From contig NZ_AP017368.1 in assembly GCF_002355955.1 (NCBI RefSeq), positions 737,501-801,500 on the forward strand: a stretch of 64,000 nucleotides of DNA, in the 5' to 3' direction. The stretch is from Candidatus Desulfovibrio trichonymphae. Its GTDB lineage: Bacteria; Desulfobacterota; Desulfovibrionia; Desulfovibrionales; Desulfovibrionaceae. The notes beneath the pieces are model-generated. The model saw only the letters and a list, made by a program, of their open reading frames with translations. It was not told the origin of the DNA and searched no databases. Positions 54,085-62,344 of the stretch are shown here, one piece after another. The position numbers were made by a program, and so were the translations under genes. How positions within the stretch are numbered: position 1 is the stretch's first letter; each line of letters opens with the position of its first letter.

Positions 54085-54930
54085 ACCGCCATCGGCGTGA
54101 GCTGTTATGTGGTGGGCTTCCAAGTAGTGGGCTTCCAAATGGCGCGAATCTGACGAGTTCCATTGATCGTGCGTCCATCCGCAATCTTTACAGATATAAT
54201 GATCCCGCACCAATACAGCACGGCGCACAGCATCAGGAATTTGCCTGTCATGTTCCGACGCTTGTGGCGCTTGTCTATCTTCTTCCAAGACATAAATGCC
54301 TACAGGCAGATCCGGTCGGCCGTTGGTATGCGTTACGATGGGCCAGCCCATTTCCGTCATTCAGTCTGATTACCGGCCACATATCGCAATTCTTCTCCGG
54401 TGATTTCCTGGCCGACGTTTTGGCGAAGGAATTTTAGAATTTTATCACGCATGCCCATACGCTCTTTTCGTATCCCGTTGGCGAGATTCCAACGGAAAGC
54501 GGCATCCCGATCTTCTTTATCGGACAGCAAAATGTATTGATCCAGTTTGATGCGTGGATGATCCTCGCCGAACAGAGCGGAAATATCCTCTTGATCCATA
54601 TTTTTAACTGTAACACCACATTGAACTCTCAATTCTCTGATACGTCTTGCATATTCTGAAATCCCGGCTACGACCATCAATTCTTCGCCAGTAATGATTA
54701 AGTCCGGGATATTTTCTCAAATAAGCGAGAATACGGCTCTGCGCACTGTTACCGTCTGATCCTTGGATTAATGAGCTGCCAATATTTTGCAATAAATCGA
54801 TAGCAGGAACAAGTTGCAGTACTTGTTCCCGTAATTCACTACTTTTCAAATGTTCTTCAAAATTTTCAAGAAGCTCAATAAGCTGTAAGCGGTATTTCTC
54901 CGGATTTCCCGGCCTCGGATGCTTTGCCAT
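54016..54930 (-). pseudogene. HNH restriction endonuclease, frameshifted
   Basis: Three consecutive minus-strand frames form one protein: MAKHPRPGNPEKYRLQLIEL (from ATG 54930), a shift near 54705 to IITGEELMVVAGISEYARRI, and another at ~54358 to TEMGWPIVTHTNGRPDLPVG and the HNH core RDHYICKDCGWTHDQW...HHITAHADGGSNTESNLVTLCNICH. The DNA near the second break looks like a small deletion between two TGAATGACGG-like stretches. The nuclease is therefore dead. The start overlaps the vsr stop by one base. Confidence 0.8.
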
Positions 54931-55352
54931 TATGATAGGCTCGCAGTATCGTGCAAAAATGTCGACAGTCGTTGTTTCAATATTGCTGTATCCTTCATTT
55001 CACACTGCCAAATTATCAGACAACGATAGCCTAACTTCGCCAAATCGGCAAGGTTTTGAGCGTCACGCTCTTTGTTGCTGCTTATTTTTGTACGCCAGAA
55101 ATCCGCTCTGGTTGTTGGGATTGTCGCCCGCTTGCACCCTTCATGCCCATGCCAAAAACAACCATGTACAAAGATAAGGCTTTTATAGCGCGGCAACACG
55201 ATGTCCGGGCTACCAGGGAGCTTTTTCACATGCAGTCGAAATCGAAATCCCATCCCATGCAATACACTGCGCACCAGTTTTTCAGGCTTGGTGTTTTTGC
55301 CTTTGATGTTGGCCATATTGCGGCTGCGTGTTTCCCTGCTTATTTTGTCCAT
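54930..55352 (-). CDS. vsr: Very short patch repair endonuclease
   Basis: Cuts next to T:G mismatches left by deamination of 5-methylcytosine. The 140-aa frame from ATG 55352 (MDKISRETRSRNMANIKGKN) has the Vsr core GSPDIVLPRYKSLIFVHGCFWHGHEGCK (Asp50, His63) and LGYRCLIIWQCEMKD. The frame is intact and may still work, although its methyltransferase partner is broken. The open frame continues upstream to 55550, but those residues do not belong to Vsr. Confidence 0.88.
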   Translation of the reverse strand: MDKISRETRSRNMANIKGKNTKPEKLVRSVLHGMGFRFRLHVKKLPGSPDIVLPRYKSLIFVHGCFWHGHEGCKRATIPTTRADFWRTKISSNKERDAQNLADLAKLGYRCLIIWQCEMKDTAILKQRLSTFLHDTASLS

Positions 55353-55904
55353 ATGATAAAAATAATCCACCTCTGGTCGATTGCCAACAGCTTTCTGCGC
55401 CGAGAAAAATAAAGCACAAACCGTTGAGGGCTTTCCTTGGGTCTTGAGTTTTTTTCTTGCGCGTTGAGCCTTGGCGAAGAAGCTACCCCGTAGGGCAGGA
55501 TAGGAAACGGCCATAAAAGTGGGCATGTTTCCTCTGTCCTGTCCTCTCAATCCAACATATATAGCAGCATTGGGAAATATTCATAGAAACGCACAAGCAT
55601 GGAGAATGTTAAGATGCGTTAGCGGATGCACAAAATATGCGAGTAAATTTTATTATTTTGTATCGCTCTATTATCGCGATACTATAAGATGATAAAATAT
55701 GCTTGCTGTATATCAATACATGCTAATGCGTGTTGCAGGCAGATACAAAAAATTTATTCCTGAATTAGGCTGCCCGTCCTGATGGGTTCATAAAAAAGGG
55801 CAGAACATTACGGAATATATGCCGTAATTCCTGCCTTGCTGTTTTCAAGTGCGCCTATTTGCTTGGCTGGTTAAAAAATGTTGGGCTGAGCAATAATATT
55901 CATA
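55353..55904. other. 552-bp AT-rich gap between vsr and the AlpA-like gene
   Basis: Contains the upstream open stretch of the vsr frame (to 55550, unrecognised AVSYPALRGSFFAKAQRAR) and then AT-rich DNA without a gene. No promoter or terminator can be named with confidence. Confidence 0.45.
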
Positions 55905-56114
55905 TCATTTCTCCTTGTTGTTACGGTTGCCAAGAGTTTGTACCAAAGCCGCGATGTCCTCCGCTCTCCAAGCGGTGGTGCGCAGGCCGAGTTTGACCGG
56001 TTCAGGGTAGCGACCTGTTTTGCATCCTTCCCACCATGAGCTTTTGCTGATGGGGAGAATGTCCAGGATTTGCCGCAAGCGGAGAAAACCGGTCGCGGGT
56101 ATGACTGTGGACAT
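55905..56114 (-). CDS. AlpA-family excisionase/regulator
   Basis: A 69-aa winged-helix/MerR-like protein of the AlpA type: FLRLRQILDILPISKSSWWEGCKTGRYPEP then TTAWRAEDIAALVQ. AlpA-like proteins regulate or assist the integrase of P4-like prophages and islands. Its position beside the truncated integrase supports a role in that element. Frame intact. Confidence 0.85.
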   Translation of the reverse strand: MSTVIPATGFLRLRQILDILPISKSSWWEGCKTGRYPEPVKLGLRTTAWRAEDIAALVQTLGNRNNKEK

Positions 56115-56198
56115 AAAAAATCTCCTTCCGATAAAAGTATGGACTATCGGAAGGATATCAGTTTCTACAGCCCTGAGAATGTCTTTATGACCGGCATA

Positions 56199-56675
56199 TC
56201 AAATAGTTACGCTGTCATTTGGACCGGTTTGACCGGAATATACTTGAATGGTTGATTTTTTTGGGGAAAAGTTTTTGAAAAATTGTTTGATGGTGTTGAA
56301 TCGGAATATGATATGCCCTCTGTGTTTCTCCGTGTGGTTGAGGGTCTGATTTTCATACCATTCCATAGCTATATTCTGGAAAGAATTGGCTTCATCCGCA
56401 AGTCTGGCGGCGCGGAGATTCTTTTTGTGCAATCTTGGGTCAATGTCATCGGCAAGCAGTTTCTTGGCCTCGTCGCGCCGTTCCCGCGCTGATTTCAGGG
56501 ATACTGTGGGGTATTCCCCAAAACTGAGCAGCTTGCTTTTTTTGTTATACCTGTATGCCATTCGCCACAGTTTGCTGCCGGTGACAGGCACGAAAAGGAA
56601 AAGCCCGCCGCCGTCAAAATACTTTTCGGGCGTTTCAGCGGCTTTCAGACTTTTAATGAGGGTATCGTTCAGCAT
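56199..56675 (-). pseudogene. Truncated P4-type integrase next to tRNA-Glu
   Basis: The frame from ATG 56675 reads MLNDTLIKSLKAAETPEKYFDGGGLFLFVP, then LLSFGEYPTVSLKSARERRDEA, the DUF4102 N-terminal domain of P4-like integrases, and part of the core-binding domain (AMEWYENQTLNHTEKHRG). After that the sequence turns unrelated, and the catalytic domain is missing. It begins 241 bp from the tRNA-Glu 3' end in the same direction, the standard place for such an integrase. This is a different gene from the integrase at 36056. Confidence 0.85.
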
Positions 56676-56915
56676 GGTTGCTCCTCCCTTGAAGGTCATG
56701 CGCCGGCGATACCTACATTGCAATCTTTTCCTGTTATTTATAGAGCTTGATAGAGTAGGTATCAAAGTTTTTCCGGCGTTCGATACCTATAAATATACCT
56801 ACAAAACTGCCGGATGCAAGGGGTCAAAGCTGGACTTTGGGGAACATAACTAAGCCAGAAAAGCAAGAACACCAAAGGCTTTTCAGACTTTGGCGTTCTT
56901 CGTTATACCTAAATT

Positions 56916-56992
56916 TGGCGTCCCCCAAGGGATTTGAACCGCTGCTGACGGCGTGAAAGGCCGTTGTCCTGGGCCGACTAGACGATGGGGAC
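56916..56992 (-). tRNA. tRNA-Glu (anticodon TTC), copy 1
   Basis: Acceptor GTCCCC pairs with GGGGAC; anticodon stem ACGGC/GCCGT with loop CTTTCAC gives TTC (complement at 56955-56957); T-loop GTTCAAATC; encoded CCA at 56916-56918. Nearly identical to the copy at 58140, except that this T-arm and 3' part carry small differences. It is the integration site for the island on its left. Confidence 0.95.
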
Positions 56993-56995
56993 GAG

Positions 56996-57014
56996 AGTGG
57001 CTGGGCTGCAAGGA
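56996..57014 (-). pseudogene. 3'-end remnant of a tRNA-Gln
   Basis: GTGGCTGGGCTGCAAGGA matches the 3' end (including encoded CCA) of the tRNA-Gln at 58222, then diverges. It stands in the same place relative to tRNA-Glu copy 1 as the whole tRNA-Gln does to copy 2. Confidence 0.75.
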
Positions 57015-57174
57015 TGGACAGACCTTTGTTTAGCTCCGTTCAATCATGATCTCTCTAAGACTTTTAATATTGGAAGTTTGATCGATATGTTAACCGGTTA
57101 TAAAATTTGACAAGCAGATTATAAGCAGTTACAAAAAACATAAGCATGAAAGAAAGTCTATCAAGGTAGGTACT

Positions 57175-57915
57175 ATGATTTACATTCGCAACTTATTCAT
57201 ATTGTTTGTTCTTATCTGTTTTGCGCTCGCATTACCCGTAATATCCGATGCGGCCCTTCGCAAAGATATAAGCACAAAAAGTTACACGGTTAAAAAACAT
57301 AAATCAACAAATGTCGCAAAAAGCGATTCCACAAAACATAACGTCAAGGGCAAGTCCACCGCAGCAAATAGTAAAAGCAAGAGTGTTGCCAAAGATTCCA
57401 TGAGCAGGACTGACAGCCGCGAGGTTTGGTTTAGGCGCGCCAAAGAAAATGGCGAATTGCTGGCGGGCATGGCCACTTGGTACGGCGGCAAGGCGCACGG
57501 TGGTCCGACAGCCAGCGGACTGGACTATGACATGTTTACTTTTACCGCGGCCCACCGCACCCTGCCCATAGGCACGGTTGTGAAAGTGACTGATCAGGAC
57601 AACGGCAAAAGTGTCATTGTGTGTATCACGGATCGCGGCCCCTACTGGCGCGGTCGTATTATTGATCTCTCCTACGCGGCGGCGCTTCAGCTTGATTTGA
57701 GCAATCGCGGCGTTGGCAGGGTGAATCTGAACGTTATCAGTGATGAGCATGGTACGCCGCTGAACGCTGATGAGGCCTTTTATGTGCGCTACAGCAACGC
57801 CAGAGATTCTGAAATGGCCGGACCCTTTAGGGCATTTGCTGACGCTGCTGTCTTGCACGAGGCTTTGCGTCAGGCACACCCCGAGGCTGAAGTTGTCATA
57901 GGCGAGAACAAATAA
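57175..57915 (+). CDS. RlpA-like septal/cell-wall lytic transglycosylase
   Basis: A 246-aa secreted protein with a signal peptide (ALALPVISDA), a low-complexity Lys/Ser-rich linker (residues 30-80), and a double-psi beta-barrel RlpA domain: AGMATWYGGKAHGGPTASGLDYD, AAHRTLPIGTVVKVTDQDNGKSV, ITDRGPYWRGRIIDLSYAAALQL. RlpA proteins cleave naked glycan strands. A short C-terminal region (SEMAGPFRAFADAAVLHEA) follows, without a full SPOR domain. Confidence 0.88.
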   Translation: MIYIRNLFILFVLICFALALPVISDAALRKDISTKSYTVKKHKSTNVAKSDSTKHNVKGKSTAANSKSKSVAKDSMSRTDSREVWFRRAKENGELLAGMATWYGGKAHGGPTASGLDYDMFTFTAAHRTLPIGTVVKVTDQDNGKSVIVCITDRGPYWRGRIIDLSYAAALQLDLSNRGVGRVNLNVISDEHGTPLNADEAFYVRYSNARDSEMAGPFRAFADAAVLHEALRQAHPEAEVVIGENK

Positions 57916-58139
57916 AAATCTGACTCATTATGAATGCCGTTTCGCATGTCGTTGTTGTGTATGTATTGTCCTGTATTGTGCTCCTGCTTTTGGTTGCATC
58001 GGTAAAGCTGCAGAGGTTCCTCCAAAGCAGGACGCCCCTTTCATATCCACGCAAACAGGCACCGCATTGACCCTTGTCGGACAGAATGGATTTTCTCAGA
58101 AAGTGGTTACGATTTTTGCTCGTAACCACTTAAATTTTC
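57916..58139. other. Gap between the RlpA-like gene and tRNA-Glu copy 2
   Basis: Holds the hairpin at 58101-58131 and no gene. The plus-strand start ATG 57930 opens only a ~45-codon frame of no recognised type. Confidence 0.4.
58101..58131. terminator. Hairpin ending the tRNA transcript
   Basis: AAGTGGTTACGA (58101-58112) and TCGTAACCACTT (58120-58131) form a perfect 12-bp stem with the loop TTTTTGC. It lies 9 bp beyond the 3' end of tRNA-Glu copy 2. A/T-rich tracts flank both sides (AAATTTTCT, and TCTGAGAAAA on the other strand), so it could work in both directions. Confidence 0.65.
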
Positions 58140-58216
58140 TGGTGTCCCCAAGCGGATTTGAACCGCTGTTGACGGCGTGAAAGGCCGTTGTCCTGGGCCG
58201 ACTAGACGATGGGGAC
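58140..58216 (-). tRNA. tRNA-Glu (anticodon TTC), copy 2
   Basis: Same structure as copy 1; anticodon complement at 58179-58181; encoded CCA at 58140-58142. It lies 5 bp from tRNA-Gln on the same strand, so the two are one transcript. Confidence 0.95.
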
Positions 58217-58221
58217 GCGAG

Positions 58222-58296
58222 TGGCTGGGCTGCAAGGACTCGAACCTTGATTAGCGGAGCCAGAATCCGCCGTCCTGCCAATTGAACGACAGCCCA
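58222..58296 (-). tRNA. tRNA-Gln (anticodon CTG)
   Basis: Acceptor TGGGCTG pairs with CAGCCCA; anticodon stem GCGGA/TCCGC with loop TTCTGGC gives CTG (complement CAG at 58261-58263); T-loop GTTCGAGTC; encoded CCA at 58222-58224. It reads CAG codons. Confidence 0.94.
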
Positions 58297-58593
58297 AAGC
58301 ACAATTTGTAAAAAATAGTAGTTATGCTGCCTTTTTGCGACGTCCGCACAGGTTGACTGACGTTGTTGTGGTGACACTTGCATAGCCTTCTCAAGATTTT
58401 TTAACCTGTCTGTGCTCCTGCTGTCAAGATTACGCCTGTTTCGAGAGATTCACTTTTTCAATAATTTGCTTGATGCCTGTAATCAATTATTTTTATTTAA
58501 TAAAATATTAAAAATCATCACGAAGGTGAAATGTTCCCTGTTCGGTTTGTGCCATATCCCCTCTCAAAAAAGCGGTTGCAGCAAAAAATAGAG
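58297..58593. other. 297-bp AT-rich gap downstream of ispH
   Basis: AT-rich, no open frame of note. It must contain the promoter for the tRNA pair (minus strand) near 58300-58340, but no clear boxes can be picked out, and I see no terminator for ispH. Confidence 0.4.
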
Positions 58594-59433
58594 CTACAAT
58601 GATGTCAGCCAGAGTTCTGTTGCGTCAATAAGACTTTTTGGAGTAGATGCGCCGGCAGTTAGGCCTACGCGCGTTTTCTGTAAAAATTTTTTTGCGTCAA
58701 GCTCGTCAGCGCTTTCTACAAGAAAGGTTTCAATACCGCTCAGCGCAGCCACGTCGACAAGACGGCGCGTGTTGCCGCTCTGTCTGCCGCCCACAACCAC
58801 CATAACATCCACGTTTGCTGCTATGGCACGCGCTTCTTCCTGACGGCTGCTGGTTGCGTCACAGATGGTGGAGAGCACCACAAGATCAGGAAAACGCGCG
58901 CGTAATATCCGTTCCAGTTGTATAAACGTATTGCAATCCTGTGTGGTTTGTGAAGCGAGCACACAGTGGGGGCGTGTTCCAAAGCAAAGGGGCTCAAGTT
59001 CTTCCCGGTTGCTGAAAACATGCGCCGTGGCATGGGTATAAGAAATAAGGCCACGCACCTCCGGGTGTTCCGCTTCGCCGAACAGCAACAGGCTCGCGCC
59101 ATGCCGTGTAGCTCGCGCAATGGACAATTGCGCTTTTTTTACTCTGGGGCAGGTGGCGTCCACCACAATCGCGCCGCGCGCACGCGCGGCGGCTTCGTCC
59201 TGCAGGGGAAGGCCGTGGGCCCGAATGATTACTCGGTCGCCGAACCGCAGTTGTGAGGCATCCCGGACGCAAACAACGCCCTGTGCTTCATATGCCGCGA
59301 GCACTTGAGGGTTGTGTATAATAGGCCCGAGAGTGCATATCCTGTTTTTTTCGTGCAGGGTGCTGTCCAGTGTTTGCAGGGCGAGGGAAACGCCCATGCA
59401 GAAACCAGCGGTTTTAGCTCGTATGACGTTCAT
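58594..59433 (-). CDS. ispH: 4-hydroxy-3-methylbut-2-enyl diphosphate reductase
   Basis: Last step of the MEP isoprenoid pathway, a [4Fe-4S] enzyme giving IPP and DMAPP. The cluster cysteines are at about residues 12 (TAGFCMGV), 95 (DATCPRV) and 191 (STICDATSSRQEE). GGRQSGNTRRL and VGLTAGASTP complete the family pattern. ATG 59433 has AGGA eight bases upstream and overlaps the end of dus by 20 bp; 279 aa. Confidence 0.95.
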   Translation of the reverse strand: MNVIRAKTAGFCMGVSLALQTLDSTLHEKNRICTLGPIIHNPQVLAAYEAQGVVCVRDASQLRFGDRVIIRAHGLPLQDEAAARARGAIVVDATCPRVKKAQLSIARATRHGASLLLFGEAEHPEVRGLISYTHATAHVFSNREELEPLCFGTRPHCVLASQTTQDCNTFIQLERILRARFPDLVVLSTICDATSSRQEEARAIAANVDVMVVVGGRQSGNTRRLVDVAALSGIETFLVESADELDAKKFLQKTRVGLTAGASTPKSLIDATELWLTSL

Positions 59434-60433
59434 GTGCATTTTCCTGTTGTTCAACAGCAGGCCAAAAGAAGTTCAACGCCCTGTCAAGCTCCCGCCAGTC
59501 GCTGCAGCGACAAAGCCTGTCGCACAACGTGCGCGCGCCGGGCAGAGCGCGAACATAGCGGGGAATCACTGTTCGCATTTTCAGCAGAGCTGCCTTGCCG
59601 GGACTGAGTCGGCGCGCAAGGGTTATATGGCGCACAATCAAGGCGCGCAAGCGCCCGGCGTCCGGGTTGCGGGGGGGGCAACCCCGAAAAAGCGCGAGGT
59701 GATCTGCAAAAACAGCGGGGTTGTGCATTGCCCCCCGCGCGTACATAACACCGGCAACGCCGCTGTGTTCAAGGCAGCGTATGCCGTCTTCAGCGGAAAA
59801 CAGGTCGCCGCTTGCCAGCAGCGGCAGAGAGAGACGTTGTGCAAGTTTTGCCAGAACGGTATGGTTCATCGTGCCGCCAAAGCCCTGTTTCGCCGTTCGC
59901 GGATGCAGAGTAATCCATCCGGCACCCATGTCTTCGAGGCGCAGAACAAAATCAACAAGTCCGCTCAAGGGCGGCTGGTCGGTGCCGAGGCCAAGCCGCA
60001 ACTTGAAACCGACCTTGCTTTTCCCTGCGGCTGTCAGCATGGCTTTTGCAGCACGGAGGGCATTGTCCGGATTGCCAAGCATAGCAGCCCCGGCACCCTG
60101 ACGCAGCACTTTGGGCACAGAACATCCCATATTCAGGTCAAACCAGTTGTAGCCGGATTCACACAACAGAGTGACTGCCCGAAGTAAAAAATCCGCTTCC
60201 GCGCCGAAAAGCTGCACAACCAGAGGCCGGTCTTCCGGCAGTGTGGCCAGCAGGTCATGCGTACCGGGGTTTCCGTAGACAAGCCCCTTGGCGCTGACCA
60301 TCTCCGTCGCGCACACTGCCGCGCCGTATTCCCGACAAAGCAAACGAAAGGGCAGGTCGCTGAAGCCGGCCAGCGGCGCCAGCCAGGGCTTGTCTCGTCC
60401 TGTCGGCAGGCTTGCGTCAGGGGAAGGGGACAT
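59414..60433 (-). CDS. dusB: tRNA-dihydrouridine synthase
   Basis: FMN enzyme that reduces uridines in tRNA D-loops. About 339 aa: LAPLAGFSDLPFRLLCREYGA, FDLNMGCSVPKVLRQGAGAAML with the catalytic Cys, FKLRLGLGTD, ITLHPRTAKQGFGGTMN, ASGDLFSAEDG, MYARGAMHNPAVFAD. Subtype DusB is the best guess. ATG 60433 is taken as start; an in-frame TTG lies 27 bases upstream, and neither has a strong ribosome site. A repeated leader element directly precedes it. Confidence 0.92.
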   Translation of the reverse strand: MSPSPDASLPTGRDKPWLAPLAGFSDLPFRLLCREYGAAVCATEMVSAKGLVYGNPGTHDLLATLPEDRPLVVQLFGAEADFLLRAVTLLCESGYNWFDLNMGCSVPKVLRQGAGAAMLGNPDNALRAAKAMLTAAGKSKVGFKLRLGLGTDQPPLSGLVDFVLRLEDMGAGWITLHPRTAKQGFGGTMNHTVLAKLAQRLSLPLLASGDLFSAEDGIRCLEHSGVAGVMYARGAMHNPAVFADHLALFRGCPPRNPDAGRLRALIVRHITLARRLSPGKAALLKMRTVIPRYVRALPGARTLCDRLCRCSDWRELDRALNFFWPAVEQQENAHERHTS

Positions 60434-60511
60434 TTTATTGTCCCATTTTGAGAGGGTCAAAACCCCATTTCTTTTTCTTGAGCTGTGGAGCCAAACAAAG
60501 TGTGAGTGGGG
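60434..60511 (-). repeat. Dispersed element B upstream of dus (partner at 40452-40554)
   Basis: On the minus strand: CACACTTTGTTTGGCTCCAC, AGCTCAAGAAAAAGAAATG, GGGTTTTGACCCTCTCAAAA and GGGACAATAAA, immediately followed by the dus ATG. It includes an inverted repeat TTTTGA-CCCTC-TCAAAA that is partly kept in copy A, and lacks A's 17-bp insert. Confidence 0.55.
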
Positions 60512-60642
60512 TAAAAACTTTCATTTTGCAACGGCGTTGAAGTTACTGCAGATCTGTACCGGCGAGACCGATGTCGCCGGCTTTAGCTGTTAATTGAGGC
60601 CACTTGCTTCAGCAGGTGGAGTATTCACTCCTCGTGGCGGCG

Positions 60643-61956
60643 TTACAAAATATACTGGCGCAAATCCTGGTCCTTTATCACGTCCTCCAGGTGTCCTGTG
60701 ACAAAGTCGCGATTGACCAGCACCTTCGCGCCGGGCATGTCCGGAGCGTCAAAGGAGATGTCGGCCAGAATTTTTTCCATGATGGTATACAGGCGGCGCG
60801 CGCCGATATTTTCCAAGCGGGAGTTGGTCTCTTCAGCAAAGGCCGCGATTTCTTCCAGACCGTCATCGGTAAAGCTCAGGGCGATATCCTCTGTAGTGAG
60901 CAGTGCCGCATACTGTTTGGTCAGGGCGTTGTCAGGTTCGGTGAGGATGCGCAGAAATTCATCCTTGCCCAGCGCCTGCAGTTCCACGCGCAGGGGGAAA
61001 CGGCCCTGCAGCTCCGGAATCATGTCCGAGGGCTTGTTGAAGTGAAAAGCTCCGGCCGCGATAAAAAGGATATGATCTGTGCGCACCATGCCGTATTTTG
61101 TGTTGACGGAGCTGCCTTCCACAATGGGCAGCAGGTCGCGCTGCACGCCTTCGCGTGAAATGTCGGAGGTGCGGTTTTGCGAGGAAGATGCAATCTTGTC
61201 GATTTCGTCAATAAAAATGATGCCGCTCTGTTCCACGCGTTCCCTGGCCATGTCGGCAATGGCTTCCTGATCCACCAGCTTGCCGGATTCTTCCTGCACA
61301 AGCACGTTGAAAGCGTCGCGAATTTTCATTTTCCGGTTTCGCTGCCGCGGCGGAAAGGCCTTGCCGAACATGCTCTTTATCTGCCCGCCCATCTGCTCCA
61401 TGCCGGGAATGGCGAAAATGTCGATAGCCGGGCCGCTCTGTTCGGTCACTTCTATTTCCACCTCGCGATCGTCCAGAAAGCCGAGGCGGAATTGCCGGAG
61501 CAATTTTTCGCGGGTCGCGCCACGTTCTTCCTGGGCAAAGGAATTCGGCAGGAGCAGATCCATAAGGCTGGACTCCGCCGCCGCCTCGGCCGCTTTGCGC
61601 ACACGCCCGTTTTCCTCTTCCTGCACAAGGTGGACGCCTATCTCCATAAGGTCGCGCACCATGGATTCGACATCACGGCCCACATAGCCCACTTCAGTAA
61701 ATTTTGTGGCCTCCACCTTGAGAAAGGGCGCGCCAGAAAGGCGCGCAAGCCGCCGCGCAATTTCTGTTTTGCCGACGCCTGTCGGTCCCATCATGATGAT
61801 ATTTTTGGGAGCCACTTCGTCGCGCAACCCAGGGGCCAAACGGCTGCGTCGCCAGCGGTTGCGCACAGCTACGGCCACCATGCGTTTTGCCTGTTCCTGT
61901 TTTATGACAAATTTGTCAAGCTCCGCCACAATTTCACGGGGAGTCAATGCGCTCAT
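60643..61956 (-). CDS. hslU: ATP-dependent protease ATPase subunit HslU
   Basis: The AAA+ unfoldase of the HslUV proteasome-like protease. 437 aa with [21 protein letters not shown] at the start, Walker [10 protein letters not shown] (57-65), the I-domain insertion, Walker [15 protein letters not shown], and the closing [17 protein letters not shown]. The peptidase hslV, often directly upstream, is not in this window; its absence here does not prove its loss. Confidence 0.96.
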   Translation of the reverse strand: MSALTPREIVAELDKFVIKQEQAKRMVAVAVRNRWRRSRLAPGLRDEVAPKNIIMMGPTGVGKTEIARRLARLSGAPFLKVEATKFTEVGYVGRDVESMVRDLMEIGVHLVQEEENGRVRKAAEAAAESSLMDLLLPNSFAQEERGATREKLLRQFRLGFLDDREVEIEVTEQSGPAIDIFAIPGMEQMGGQIKSMFGKAFPPRQRNRKMKIRDAFNVLVQEESGKLVDQEAIADMARERVEQSGIIFIDEIDKIASSSQNRTSDISREGVQRDLLPIVEGSSVNTKYGMVRTDHILFIAAGAFHFNKPSDMIPELQGRFPLRVELQALGKDEFLRILTEPDNALTKQYAALLTTEDIALSFTDDGLEEIAAFAEETNSRLENIGARRLYTIMEKILADISFDAPDMPGAKVLVNRDFVTGHLEDVIKDQDLRQYIL

Positions 61957-62136
61957 GCCGTATCCCTGCCTGTTGCCTATGTGATATGTTTACATATATG
62001 TTTTCAGCCGCGTCTGGCAAGCGCGGCCGCACTGCTGCGGGCGGCGGGTGTCCGGCGTCGGGAGCGTATATGCAGATTGCGCTGGTCGGTGATTGCCCGT
62101 TGTAGCTTTCCCCTGCCCTGTTTCTTTGCGGCGGCG

Positions 62137-62292
62137 ATGCAGCTTGTGTTTTGTCGGTTTCGCTGGAAAGCTTTTTTGTACGCGGGGGCATGTCTTGTGC
62201 TGGCCTCGGGAGCGCTGGATTACGATCTCACGCTGGCTGTGGGGCAGGCGCTGGCTGTCGCAGGTTTATTGGCGTGGCACGGCAGCGCCTAA
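62137..62292 (+). CDS. 51-aa membrane protein
   Basis: ATG 62137 opens a 51-aa frame (MQLVFCRFRWKAFLYAGACL, ASGALDYDLTLAVGQALAVAGLLAW) with two hydrophobic stretches, followed at once by a strong hairpin. The only other candidate for this stretch is GC-rich chance. A ribosome site is weak. Unrecognised family. Confidence 0.4.
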   Translation: MQLVFCRFRWKAFLYAGACLVLASGALDYDLTLAVGQALAVAGLLAWHGSA

Positions 62293-62332
62293 GAACGCAA
62301 AAAACTCGGTAAAGCCGGATTTTTTGCGTTCT
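62292..62332. terminator. Strong bidirectional terminator
   Basis: AGAACGCAAAAAA (62292-62304) pairs with TTTTTTGCGTTCT (62320-62332), extended to CGG-TAAAG-CCG at the apex (one mismatch). A- and T-tracts inside the stem make it read as a rho-independent terminator in both directions. It separates the 51-aa gene from ppaC, which are convergent. Confidence 0.75.
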
Positions 62333-62344
62333 CAGGCCTCGCGT

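Larger units (their letters stand above)
56676..57174. other. Gap around the first tRNA-Glu
   Basis: Apart from tRNA-Glu and a short tRNA-Gln remnant beside it, nothing is seen. The region 57010-57170 upstream of the RlpA-like gene is AT-rich and is where its promoter should be (TTGACAAGCAGATTATAAGC occurs ~70 bp before the start). Confidence 0.45.

Noticed and set aside
61177-62292. A 371-codon plus-strand frame over hslU
   Set aside because: Antisense of hslU up to 61956. Only its last ~51 codons (62137-62292) lie outside hslU and are listed separately with low confidence.
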